NCBI RefSeq assembly: GCF_029853695.1
Contig: NZ_CP122537.1
Location: 372,001-436,000, forward strand
DNA from: Jannaschia sp. GRR-S6-38
GTDB taxonomy: Bacteria; Pseudomonadota; Alphaproteobacteria; Rhodobacterales; Rhodobacteraceae
Direction: 5' to 3'
Length of the DNA stretch: 64,000 bases
Under the pieces are notes generated by a model, which worked only from the letters and a program-made list of their open reading frames with translations, was not told the DNA's origin and did not search any database. The first letter of the stretch is position 1. Each line of letters starts with the position of its first letter. Both the position numbers and the translations under genes were made by a program. Of this stretch, positions 26,286-34,153 are shown one piece after another.

Positions 26286-26307
26286 CGGGGCGGCGGGTGC
26301 CGCCCCG
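26286..26307 (+). terminator. intrinsic terminator after the SCP2 gene
   Basis: CGGGGCGGC (26286-26294) and GCCGCCCCG (26299-26307) form a nine-base stem with loop GGGT, followed by TATTT. It begins 20 bases past the SCP2 stop and ends 13 bases before the GTG of the hydrolase gene. Confidence 0.75.
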
Positions 26308-26319
26308 TATTTCGCAACG

Positions 26320-27216
26320 GTGGCCGAGGGGCCCGTACCCGAGGCGCGCTGGATCGAGACGCGCGACGGGCTGCGGCTTCGCGCGGCGCTCTGGCCCGAA
26401 GGCACGCGCGGCACCGTCGTGATGTTCCAGGGCCGCACCGAGTATATCGAGAAGTATTCCGACGCGGCGCGCCACCTGGCGGAACGGGGCTTCGCCGCGG
26501 CGGCGCTGGATTGGCAGGGCCAGGGCCTGTCGACCCGGTCGCAAGCCGATCGGCGCATCGGCCATGTGAACGATTTCAATGATTTCCAGACCGACGTTGA
26601 CGCATTTCTCGACCATTGCGCGGCGCGGCGCCTGCCCCGGCCCTGGCACCTTCTGGGCCATTCGATGGGCGGCGCGATCGGCCTGCGCGCGCTGCTGCGC
26701 GTGTTGCCCTTCGAGCGGGCGGTATTCTCGGCCCCGATGTGGGGTCTCAAGATGCTGCCGCAGCAGCGGATCCTCGGCTGGACCGTCTCGGCGCTCGGCA
26801 GCTCGCTGGGCCTCAGCGGCCGGCTGACGCCGGGCTCCGGCAAGGTCGCCGATCCCGCAAGCCAGCCCTTCGAGGGCAATCTTCTGACCAGCGACCCCGA
26901 GATGTTCGCCTGGATGAAGGCGCAGATCCAGGCGCATCCGGACCTCGCGCTGGGCGGGCCGTCCATCGGCTGGCTCTGGTCGGCCCTGCGCGAGATGCAT
27001 GCGCTGGCGCGCGCGGCCGCGCCGGACGTGCCGACGCTGACGCTGCTGGGCACCGAGGAAGGCATCGTCGATCCCGACGCGATCCATGTCCGGATGGCCT
27101 CCTGGCCGAAAGGCGCGCTCGAGATGGTCGAGGGCGCCCGGCACGAGGTGCTGATGGAGGGTGCCGCGACCCGCGCGCGGCTCTACGACCGGATCGCGGC
27201 GCATCTGGACGGCTAG
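26320..27216 (+). CDS. alpha/beta hydrolase, lysophospholipase-like
   Basis: Serine hydrolase, 298 residues from the GTG at 26320. The oxyanion region FQGRTEYIEKY and ALDWQGQGLS precede the nucleophile elbow LLGHSMGGAIG. The acid and His are probably in the stretch after LTLLGTEEGIVDPD and in ARHEVLMEG. The family covers monoacylglycerol lipases and PldB-like lysophospholipases. No Shine-Dalgarno sequence is seen before the GTG, and the frame stays open upstream through the terminator, where it encodes a plausible N-terminus (APYFATVAEGP), so the true start is uncertain. Its stop shares CTAG with the convergent lolD stop. Confidence 0.88.
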   Translation: MAEGPVPEARWIETRDGLRLRAALWPEGTRGTVVMFQGRTEYIEKYSDAARHLAERGFAAAALDWQGQGLSTRSQADRRIGHVNDFNDFQTDVDAFLDHCAARRLPRPWHLLGHSMGGAIGLRALLRVLPFERAVFSAPMWGLKMLPQQRILGWTVSALGSSLGLSGRLTPGSGKVADPASQPFEGNLLTSDPEMFAWMKAQIQAHPDLALGGPSIGWLWSALREMHALARAAAPDVPTLTLLGTEEGIVDPDAIHVRMASWPKGALEMVEGARHEVLMEGAATRARLYDRIAAHLDG

Positions 27217-27893
27217 GTCGCGACCAGCCGCCCCTCCTGCATCCGCAGCACCCGGTCCATCCGCCCCGCGAGTTCGAGGTTATGCGTCGCGATCAGCGCC
27301 GCCATGCCGGTCTCGCGCACCAGCGCCACCAGCGTGTCGAAGACCGTATCCGACGAGCCCGGATCGAGATTGCCCGTGGGCTCGTCGGCCAAAAGAAGGC
27401 TCGGCGCGTTGGCGAGCGCGCGGCAGAAGGCGGTGCGCTGCTGCTCGCCGCCCGACATCTCGGCCGGGCGATGATCGAGCCGGTGCGACAGGCCGACGCG
27501 GCCCAGCAGATCCTCGGCCCGGGCGCGGGCGATTTTCGGATCGGTCCCGTCGGCCAGCTGCGGCAGGACGATGTTCTCGGCGGCGGTGAACTCGGGCAGC
27601 AGGTGATGGAACTGGTAGACGAAGCCGATGCGCTGGCGTCGGGCGCGGGTGCGCGCGCGGTCGCCCTTGCCGCTCATCTCCTCGCCGCCGATCAGCACCC
27701 GGCCCGCATCGGCGGTGTCGAGCAGCCCCGCGATATGCAGGAGCGTCGACTTGCCCGCCCCCGAGGGCGCCACGAGCGCCGCCATCTCGCCCGGCGCCAG
27801 GGCCAGGTCGGCCCCGTTCAAGACGCGGATCTCGTTGGGCTTTCCGAGGTGGTAGCCCTTCTCGATCCCCTCCAGCCGCAGCGCGTCATTCAT
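27213..27893 (-). CDS. lolD: lipoprotein-releasing ABC transporter ATPase LolD
   Basis: ATPase of the LolCDE complex, which extracts outer-membrane lipoproteins from the inner membrane. Walker A APSGAGKST, the Q-loop VYQFHHLLPEF, signature MSGGEQQR, Walker B LLLADEPTGNLD and the H-loop ATHNLE are all intact. 226 residues. Its start overlaps the lolC stop by eight bases, the usual coupled pair. Its stop codon shares CTAG with the stop of the convergent hydrolase. Confidence 0.97.
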   Translation of the reverse strand: MNDALRLEGIEKGYHLGKPNEIRVLNGADLALAPGEMAALVAPSGAGKSTLLHIAGLLDTADAGRVLIGGEEMSGKGDRARTRARRQRIGFVYQFHHLLPEFTAAENIVLPQLADGTDPKIARARAEDLLGRVGLSHRLDHRPAEMSGGEQQRTAFCRALANAPSLLLADEPTGNLDPGSSDTVFDTLVALVRETGMAALIATHNLELAGRMDRVLRMQEGRLVAT

Positions 27894-29154
27894 AGCGCAG
27901 CGCCTCGACCGGGTTCATCCGCGCCGCGCGGCGGGCCGGGAAGATCGTCACCACGAAGCTGAGCCCCAGCGACAGCGCCACCGCGGTCAGCACGTCGCCC
28001 GCCTCCAGCCGCGCGGGCAGGGCCGAGATGTAGCGGACCTGCGGGTCCCAGACCCCGCCGCCGGCCAGCGCGTTCACGACGTTGAAGATCGGGTCGATAT
28101 AGATCGCAAAGAGACACCCCAGCACCACGCCGATCGCCGTGCCCACCACGCCGATCGAGGCGCCGCAGATGAAGAAGACGCGCAGGATGGTGCCCTCCGT
28201 CAGGCCCATCGTCCGGAGGATGCCGATATCGCGGCCCTTGTTCTTGACCAGCATCACGAGGCCGGACGTGATGTTGAGCGTGGCGATCAGCACGAGGATC
28301 GAGAGGATGACGAACATGATGTTGTCCTCCATCTGCAGGGCCCGCAGGAAGGCGCCAGAGGCGTTCTGCCAGGTCCAGAGATAGGTCCCCTCGCCCCCCG
28401 CCTCGATCAGCGCCGCGGCGAAGGCGTCGACCGCCTCGGGATCGTCGACGGAGACCTGGATGGCGTCGGCCACGCCCTCGCGATTGAAATAGGTCTGGGC
28501 CTCGGCGAAGGGCATGTAGACGCGGGTCGAGTCGATGTCGAAGCGCCCGACCTGGAAGATGAAGGTGATCGGGTAGGCCTTGACCCGCGGGCTGGTGCCG
28601 AAGGCCGTACGCACCCCGTCGGGCGAGATCAGCCGCACCGTGTCGCCCACCCCCACGCCCAGGTTGCGCGCCACGCCGGAGCCCAGCGCGACGCCGTCCT
28701 CGAAGGCGTCGAGCGAGCCCTGCGCCTCCTCCGGCTCGGCGATGCGGGGGATGCGGGCGAGATCCTCGGTGCGGATGCCCACGACCTGCACGCCGGTGTT
28801 GCGGCCCTGCGCGGCGGCCATGACCTGCCCCTCGACCACCGGCGCGGCGCGGGTCACGCCGGGCAGCGCGGCGATCCGGTCGGTCGCGGCCTCGAAGCCG
28901 GCGATGGTCCGCGTGGGCTGGCCGTTGGGCAGCAACTCGCCGTAGTTCAGCACCTCGACATGCGGGTTGGCGCCGATGATCGTGTCGACGAATTCGTAGC
29001 GGAAGCCCGAGCGCACGGCGAGCGTGGCGATCAGCGCGAAGACGGCGAGCGCGATGCCCACCAGGCTGATCCAGGTCATCACGCTGATGCCCCCCTCGGA
29101 GCGGCGCGCCCGCAGGTAGCGCCAGGCGATCATCCATTCGTGGCGGGCGAACAT
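27886..29154 (-). CDS. lolC: lipoprotein-releasing ABC transporter permease (LolC/LolE)
   Basis: Inner-membrane permease of the Lol system. It has an N-terminal cytoplasmic start FARHEWMIAWRYLRARR, a first membrane helix (about 25-46), a large periplasmic domain, and three C-terminal helices (about 275-405) with a typical MacB/FtsX-like end. FQVGRFDIDSTRVYMPFAEA is characteristic of the family. As in many alphaproteobacteria there is a single LolC/E protein here, not two, presumably a homodimer. AGGAG precedes the ATG. 422 residues. Confidence 0.95.
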   Translation of the reverse strand: MFARHEWMIAWRYLRARRSEGGISVMTWISLVGIALAVFALIATLAVRSGFRYEFVDTIIGANPHVEVLNYGELLPNGQPTRTIAGFEAATDRIAALPGVTRAAPVVEGQVMAAAQGRNTGVQVVGIRTEDLARIPRIAEPEEAQGSLDAFEDGVALGSGVARNLGVGVGDTVRLISPDGVRTAFGTSPRVKAYPITFIFQVGRFDIDSTRVYMPFAEAQTYFNREGVADAIQVSVDDPEAVDAFAAALIEAGGEGTYLWTWQNASGAFLRALQMEDNIMFVILSILVLIATLNITSGLVMLVKNKGRDIGILRTMGLTEGTILRVFFICGASIGVVGTAIGVVLGCLFAIYIDPIFNVVNALAGGGVWDPQVRYISALPARLEAGDVLTAVALSLGLSFVVTIFPARRAARMNPVEALRYE

Positions 29155-29226
29155 CGGTGGCTCCTGCGGCGGGGCGGTTGCCGGTTGGTGATGGAGCGTG
29201 TCCGGAACGTCAAGCCGCGCGCGGCG

Positions 29227-30063
29227 TCACCGCTTTCGATAGGGCGGAAGGTCCGGCGCAAGGGGGATCGAGCCGATCATGCCGCCTTCACGCAAAAGGC
29301 GGGCGTCGCCGCCGAACCGACGTGGCGCGCGCCGCCAGGTCCGCCGCGCCTCTTTCATCAGGCGATAGTCCAACGGACCGCGCGCCGGCGGCTGATTGAC
29401 GCGCGGATCCGCGGCCGGCTCGCCCTCGGCGACCGATGCGGGCATGTCCGCATCCGCCCAAACACCCTGCACTGCGACGGCCGGCGTCAATTGGACCGGA
29501 TGCCAGTCCGAGCGCGGCGTGAAAAGAAGGTCATCGGGGTGGTCGCAAAACGAGCTCGACCTCGACAGGAGCGCCGCCGCGTGCCGCCTGTGAAGGACAT
29601 AGGCGCCCGCACTACTGATCGTTTGCCTGATCTCGCGCGTGCAAAGGCCGGCGCTCTCGCGGATCGCGCCGAACCGCGCAGGCAGATCGATCCCATCAAG
29701 TTTCAGGACCGACCCAGGCCAGTCCGAGAACGCAAGGCCCGCCAAGCGGTCCAGGGCCGCAGGCAACTCGGCAGATAGGAAGACATCGTCCTCCATGACG
29801 AGCCCGGCATCGTCCTCTCCCTCGGCGATGCGACGCCAAGCGAGGCGATGCGACAAAAAACAAGCCATCGTCGAACGGGCGATTTCCCAACGGGGATGGC
29901 GGCGCGAGTGTGGATCGTACTCCGGAGGGATGCCTTGAAGCGCCTGCGCATCGACCGCTTCGATGCGATGCAGAGTCAAGCCGATCCGCTCGGCCTGATC
30001 CTGCATGAACGCTGCCCGGGCGGGCATCCGCGCCAGGTTGATGTAAAGCGCCTCCGCCTTCAT
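29227..30063 (-). CDS. glycosyltransferase family 25 (LPS-type)
   Basis: YINLARMPARAAFM, EAVDA, CFLSHRLAWRRI and the metal-site VMEDDVFL mark a GT25 enzyme, usually a galactosyl- or glucosyltransferase for LPS or capsule. The protein is 278 residues from the ATG at 30063; a GTG two codons earlier is possible. Neither has a good Shine-Dalgarno sequence. Its 5' part and the divergent sulfotransferase are clearly lower in GC than their surroundings. It is inserted between lolC and the stf0/proS side, so I infer horizontal acquisition. Confidence 0.86.
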   Translation of the reverse strand: MKAEALYINLARMPARAAFMQDQAERIGLTLHRIEAVDAQALQGIPPEYDPHSRRHPRWEIARSTMACFLSHRLAWRRIAEGEDDAGLVMEDDVFLSAELPAALDRLAGLAFSDWPGSVLKLDGIDLPARFGAIRESAGLCTREIRQTISSAGAYVLHRRHAAALLSRSSSFCDHPDDLLFTPRSDWHPVQLTPAVAVQGVWADADMPASVAEGEPAADPRVNQPPARGPLDYRLMKEARRTWRRAPRRFGGDARLLREGGMIGSIPLAPDLPPYRKR

Positions 30064-30124
30064 ACCCACTAGTCTTTCTCAGCTTCCAAACCTACAACGA
30101 GCCGAATTTCACAAGAGGCACGTT

Positions 30125-30898
30125 ATGTCGAATCCCAAGGCTCTGATCCTTCTGTCCGAGGCACGAAGCGGGACGAATTACCTTGCTTCTCGCTTAAACC
30201 AGACCGGGCTTTTCGGACAACTCGGCGAATGGCTGGATCTTCCCAAACCACAAGAGCGGGGCCGGTCGGAAGCGGATGCGTTCGACGAGACAGTCTTCAA
30301 AAAGGGATCATCGGAAAACGGCGTCTTCGCGATAAAGGTCTTCCCGCGCCACCTGCACCATTACAGCAGGCGATACGGACGCGATTTTCTCGATCAGGTC
30401 CGAGTGCGCTTCGACCCTAAGCTCGTCATTCTTGAGCGACAGGACAGCCTGAAGCAGGCGGTCTCCCTCGCGCGGGCTCTACAAAACGACCAGTGGACAA
30501 GCGGAAGCGCGCCGAAAAAGACGGCTGCATACGATCCCGAACTGATTTCCCGATGCGCCTTCACCATCGAAGAGAGCTTCGCATTCTGGCGTGTTTACCT
30601 TCTGATGAAGCAGATGCGCGCAACACACATATACTATGAGGACCTTGTTCGGAACGACGAAACGCTCCAGCTTTGCATCGACGGACTTGGCATCGGATTA
30701 GAGGAATTTCCAGCATCGGTGACCAAGCGGCAGTCTGACCAGACGACAAAGGAATGGCTCGCACAGTTCAGAGAGGACGCCAAACAGATGAATTTGGTGT
30801 CGACGCATCGCGCCCAACGGTCCGCGAACTTGACCGGTCGCAACTTCCTTCGCCTGCTCGGCGGAAAACTCCAGAAGCCGTATCCGTATCTCTATTAA
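30125..30898 (+). CDS. Stf0-type sulfotransferase
   Basis: The PAPS-binding 5' loop SEARSGTNYLASRLN is at the N-terminus, and ERQDSLKQAVSLARALQ with NDQW is the typical Stf0 core. Family members sulfate sugars such as trehalose or cell-surface glycans. 257 residues; AAGAGG lies upstream of the ATG. Local GC is about 50 %, against about 70 % in the window, and many codons end in A or T. With its divergent GT25 neighbour it looks like a small imported surface-modification unit; the acceptor is unknown. Confidence 0.9.
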   Translation: MSNPKALILLSEARSGTNYLASRLNQTGLFGQLGEWLDLPKPQERGRSEADAFDETVFKKGSSENGVFAIKVFPRHLHHYSRRYGRDFLDQVRVRFDPKLVILERQDSLKQAVSLARALQNDQWTSGSAPKKTAAYDPELISRCAFTIEESFAFWRVYLLMKQMRATHIYYEDLVRNDETLQLCIDGLGIGLEEFPASVTKRQSDQTTKEWLAQFREDAKQMNLVSTHRAQRSANLTGRNFLRLLGGKLQKPYPYLY

Positions 30899-30964
30899 AC
30901 AATACCATGCGACCGAGCGCGAAAGGGAGAGCAAGTGCCTTTCAAGACTTGGCAAATACAACGC

Positions 30965-32311
30965 TCAGGTCGCGGCACAGCCGTACACGTCCTTCAGCCG
31001 CGCGATGGCTGCCTCGGGCGCCATTTCCTCGCTCTCGCCCGTGCGCCGCGAAGTCAGCTCGATCTTGCCGTTCGCCAGCCCGCGGGGTCCGACCGTGATG
31101 CGCCAGGGCAGGCCGATCAGGTCCATCGTGGCGAACTTGGCGCCGGCCCGCTCCGCGCGGTCGTCGTAGAGCGCCTCGAGCCCCTCGACGGCGAGCTGCT
31201 TGTAGATTCCCTCGCAGGCCGAGTCGGTCGACGGGTCGCCCTGGCGCAGGTTCACGATGCCGGCGTGAAAGGGCGTGACGCCCTCGGGCCAGATGATGCC
31301 CTTTTCGTCGTGGCTGGCCTCGATGATCGCGCCCACCAGCCGGCTGACGCCGATCCCGTGCGAGCCCATATGGACCGGCACGGGCTTGCCGTCGGGCCCC
31401 TGGACCGTGGCGCCCATCGGCTCGGAATACTTGGTGCCGAAATAGAAGATCTGCCCGACCTCGATCCCCCGGGCGCTGCGGCGCCGCTCCTCGGGGACCT
31501 GGGCCTCGAACTTGGCCTGGTCGTGGGTTTCGTCGGTGCGGGCGTAGCGGGTCGTGAATTCCTCCAGCACGCCTTGGCACTGGGCCATATCGTCATAGTC
31601 GATCTCGCGGTCGCCGAAGGTCAGCTCGGTGACGGCGCTGTCGTAGAACACCTCGCTTTCGCCCGTCTCGGCGAGGACGAGGAATTCATGCGTGTTGTCG
31701 CCGCCGATGGCGCCGCTGTCGGCGCGCATTGGGATCGCCTGCAGGCCCATGCGCTCATAGGTCCGCAGGTAGCTGACGAGATGGCGGTTATAGGCATGCA
31801 TCGCGTCGGCTTCGGTCAGGTCGAAATTGTAGCCGTCCTTCATCAGGAATTCCCGGCCGCGCATGACGCCGAAGCGGGGGCGGATCTCGTCGCGGAACTT
31901 CCACTGGATCTGGTAGAGCGTCAGCGGCAGGTCGCGGTAGCTCGACACGTTGGCGCGGAAGATGTCGGTCACCAGCTCCTCGGCCGTCGGCGTGTAGAGC
32001 ATCTCGCGCCCGCCGCGGTCGGTGATGCGCAGCATCTCCTCACCGAAGGCATCGTAGCGGCCGGTCTCGCGCCAGAGGTCGGAGGATTGCAGCGTCGGCA
32101 TCAGGATCGGGACATGTCCGGCCCGGGCCTGCTCCTCGTGCACGATCGCCTCGATCCGGCGCATCACCTTCAGGCCCAGGGGCAGCCACGAATAGATGCC
32201 GGCGCTGGCCTGCTTGATCATCCCCGCCCGCAGCATCAGCCGGTGGCTGGCGATCTGCGCCTCGGCGGGCGTCTCTTTCAGAACGGGCAGGAAATAGCGG
32301 CTGAGGCGCAT
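30965..32311 (-). CDS. proS: prolyl-tRNA synthetase (short type without editing insertion)
   Basis: Class II synthetase that charges tRNA-Pro. Motif 2 region is [17 protein letters not shown] with MKDGYNFDL after it, and motif 3 is [15 protein letters not shown]. At 448 residues it lacks the roughly 180-residue INS editing domain, as is known for alphaproteobacterial ProRS, which relies on separate trans-editing proteins. The ATG at 32311 has CGGAG upstream; the longer open frame has no support. Convergent with stf0. Confidence 0.96.
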   Translation of the reverse strand: MRLSRYFLPVLKETPAEAQIASHRLMLRAGMIKQASAGIYSWLPLGLKVMRRIEAIVHEEQARAGHVPILMPTLQSSDLWRETGRYDAFGEEMLRITDRGGREMLYTPTAEELVTDIFRANVSSYRDLPLTLYQIQWKFRDEIRPRFGVMRGREFLMKDGYNFDLTEADAMHAYNRHLVSYLRTYERMGLQAIPMRADSGAIGGDNTHEFLVLAETGESEVFYDSAVTELTFGDREIDYDDMAQCQGVLEEFTTRYARTDETHDQAKFEAQVPEERRRSARGIEVGQIFYFGTKYSEPMGATVQGPDGKPVPVHMGSHGIGVSRLVGAIIEASHDEKGIIWPEGVTPFHAGIVNLRQGDPSTDSACEGIYKQLAVEGLEALYDDRAERAGAKFATMDLIGLPWRITVGPRGLANGKIELTSRRTGESEEMAPEAAIARLKDVYGCAAT

Positions 32312-32433
32312 GGACGGGCTCCGGATGACTGCTTCACGGGCGATAGCCGCAGGGACGGGCCGGGGCAAGCGGGGCGGGCGCCGACGGCTGGGCCTTCGCG
32401 GCGCGGCTGGTCGGGTGCGGCGTGACATCCGAA

Positions 32434-32463
32434 GGCCGGCCTCGCCAAGCGATGATGCCGGCC
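32434..32463 (-). terminator. possible terminator after ppx
   Basis: GGCCGGC (32434-32440) and GCCGGCC (32457-32463) give a seven-base stem with a 16-base loop, followed on the minus strand by TTCGGATG. It lies in the 213-base gap between ppx and proS. The large loop makes it weak. Nothing else is evident in that gap. Confidence 0.35.
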
Positions 32464-32524
32464 GCGGGCTTCCGGCCCCGACACTGGCCGACAGACCCAG
32501 GTGCCAGGTCCCGCGCGGCCCGGC

Positions 32525-34072
32525 TTATGACCGGACGACCCGGACCTGCGGCTCGGCCCCGAGGCTGGAAGCGAGCGACTTGAAGCGCGCCTCCGCCACC
32601 TCACCGTAGAGCGCTTCGCCATCGCCCTTGGGCAGCGACAGCTCCAGAAGGCCCTTCTTCGGGAAGAGCTTCATCTTGCCCATCAGCCCGGGATCCTGGG
32701 CCGAGAACATCGCACCGAAGCGCATGGCCTTGCCCACCACCTCGGCCTGCAGCGTATCCTCCTCGCCCAGAAGCGGGGCGAGGCGCTCGAAGGGCGTGCC
32801 CTGGCGCTTGTTGCGGTAGCGATGCAGCAGCGCGAGGCCCAGGAAGACCCGTTCGGAATGCGTCAGGCCGCCCAGATTGGCGCGCGTTGCGTTGTCGAAA
32901 CAGATCTCCGCCCGGTAATCGGGATGCGCCCGCCAGGACACGTCATGCAGCAGGCAGCAGGCACGGATCAGGCGCAATCGCCGGTCGCCCGCCCGCGAGA
33001 AGAGCGGCGAGACGAACTTGTAGAGGACCCGCCCGAACCCCGGCAGCCGGGCCGAGGCCGCCTCGGAGGCCCGGGCGCTTTCGATCAGCGGATCGCGGGC
33101 GCGCAGAAGCTCCGGCATGCGCTCGTAGAGCAGCCCCTCGCGGATCCCGTAGGAGGAGATCGCGATCTCCTTCGGGCGGAAGGTCTTGATGACCCGGCTC
33201 AGCACCTCGGAGGCGATCGGAACGAGCGACATCCGCGCCGAGGACGTGCCGGTCCGCTTGCCGAGATCGTCCATCTCCTGCCCTTCGATATAGTCGAAGG
33301 TCGCGCGAAGATCCTTGGCCGTCATCGTGTATTCGTGCAGCACCTGAAGGGGATAGCCGCGCCGCTCCATGTCGATCCGGGCGATGGCCCGCCAGGAGCC
33401 GCCGACGAGATACAGCCGGTCGTAGCGGTCGCCGTCCAGCGCCTCGGCCATCTCCGCCACGCCCGCGTCGATCTCCTTGCGGCGCGCGCCCTTGCCGCCC
33501 GCGCCCTCGAGCTTGAGCGGCCCGAGCTTGCCCGAGACGGTCTTGCCGACCGCCCCGCCCTTCAGCTCGGCCAGTTCCATCGACGAGCCGCCGATATCGC
33601 ACATCAGCCCCTCGGCCTCGGGCCAGCCCAGCAGCACGCCCTGCCCCGAAAGCCGCGCCTCCTCGGTGCCGTCGATGACCCAGAGCTTCAGGCCGGTCGC
33701 GTCGCGTACCTCGCGCTCGAAGGCGGGGCCGTCCTCGGCCTCGCGGACGGCGGCGGTGGCGACGACGGTCAGCGAGTTCACCTCCATGCCGCGGGCGAGG
33801 ATCGCGAAGCGTTTGAGCGCCGACATCGCGCGCTCGCGACCCTCGGGGTTCAGGCGGCCGCTTTCGGCAAGGCCCGAGCCCAGTCCGCAGAGGATCTTCT
33901 CGTTGTAGAAATAGGCCGGCGAACGGGCCGCGCCGTCGAAGACCACGAGGCGGACGGAGTTCGAGCCGACATCGATCACCCCCACCCGTCGCAGCGCCCG
34001 CGCCTCCGGCCCGTCGAAGAGCGGCGCGCCGAAGGGGCCGTAATCGGCAGGGTCGATCGTCATACCGGCCAT
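32525..34072 (-). CDS. ppx: exopolyphosphatase / Ppx-GppA family phosphatase
   Basis: Actin-fold phosphatase that degrades polyphosphate or pppGpp. The first ATP-like motif is IDVGSNSVRLVVFDG, the second CDIGGSSMELAEL, and a C-terminal HD-like all-helical region starts near RACCLLHDVSWRAHPDYR. 515 residues. The ATG at 34072 (MAGM) has GGGGGA six bases upstream; an ATG at 34063 is also possible. That Shine-Dalgarno sequence lies in the arm of a hairpin. Located next to ppk, its metabolic opposite. Confidence 0.94.
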   Translation of the reverse strand: MAGMTIDPADYGPFGAPLFDGPEARALRRVGVIDVGSNSVRLVVFDGAARSPAYFYNEKILCGLGSGLAESGRLNPEGRERAMSALKRFAILARGMEVNSLTVVATAAVREAEDGPAFEREVRDATGLKLWVIDGTEEARLSGQGVLLGWPEAEGLMCDIGGSSMELAELKGGAVGKTVSGKLGPLKLEGAGGKGARRKEIDAGVAEMAEALDGDRYDRLYLVGGSWRAIARIDMERRGYPLQVLHEYTMTAKDLRATFDYIEGQEMDDLGKRTGTSSARMSLVPIASEVLSRVIKTFRPKEIAISSYGIREGLLYERMPELLRARDPLIESARASEAASARLPGFGRVLYKFVSPLFSRAGDRRLRLIRACCLLHDVSWRAHPDYRAEICFDNATRANLGGLTHSERVFLGLALLHRYRNKRQGTPFERLAPLLGEEDTLQAEVVGKAMRFGAMFSAQDPGLMGKMKLFPKKGLLELSLPKGDGEALYGEVAEARFKSLASSLGAEPQVRVVRS

Positions 34073-34078
34073 GCGGGT

Positions 34079-34100
34079 CCCCCGGGGCTTGATCCGGGGG
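34079..34100 (-). repeat. palindromic element overlapping the ppx ribosome binding site
   Basis: CCCCCGG (34079-34085) and CCGGGGG (34094-34100) form a seven-base stem around GGCTTGAT. On the minus strand the 3' arm contains the GGGGGA used as ppx Shine-Dalgarno sequence. CCGG-CTTGAT-CCGG palindromes are common in alphaproteobacterial intergenic regions. Confidence 0.55.
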
Positions 34101-34153
34101 CAGGAGTGCACGGGCGCGCGGGAAGCGTCAATCGCGCCGGGCCGGCGCGGCGC

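Noticed and set aside
25357..27204. 615-codon frame upstream of the TPR protein
   Set aside because: Everything before about 25929 is antisense to the SCP2 and hydrolase genes and has shadow composition.
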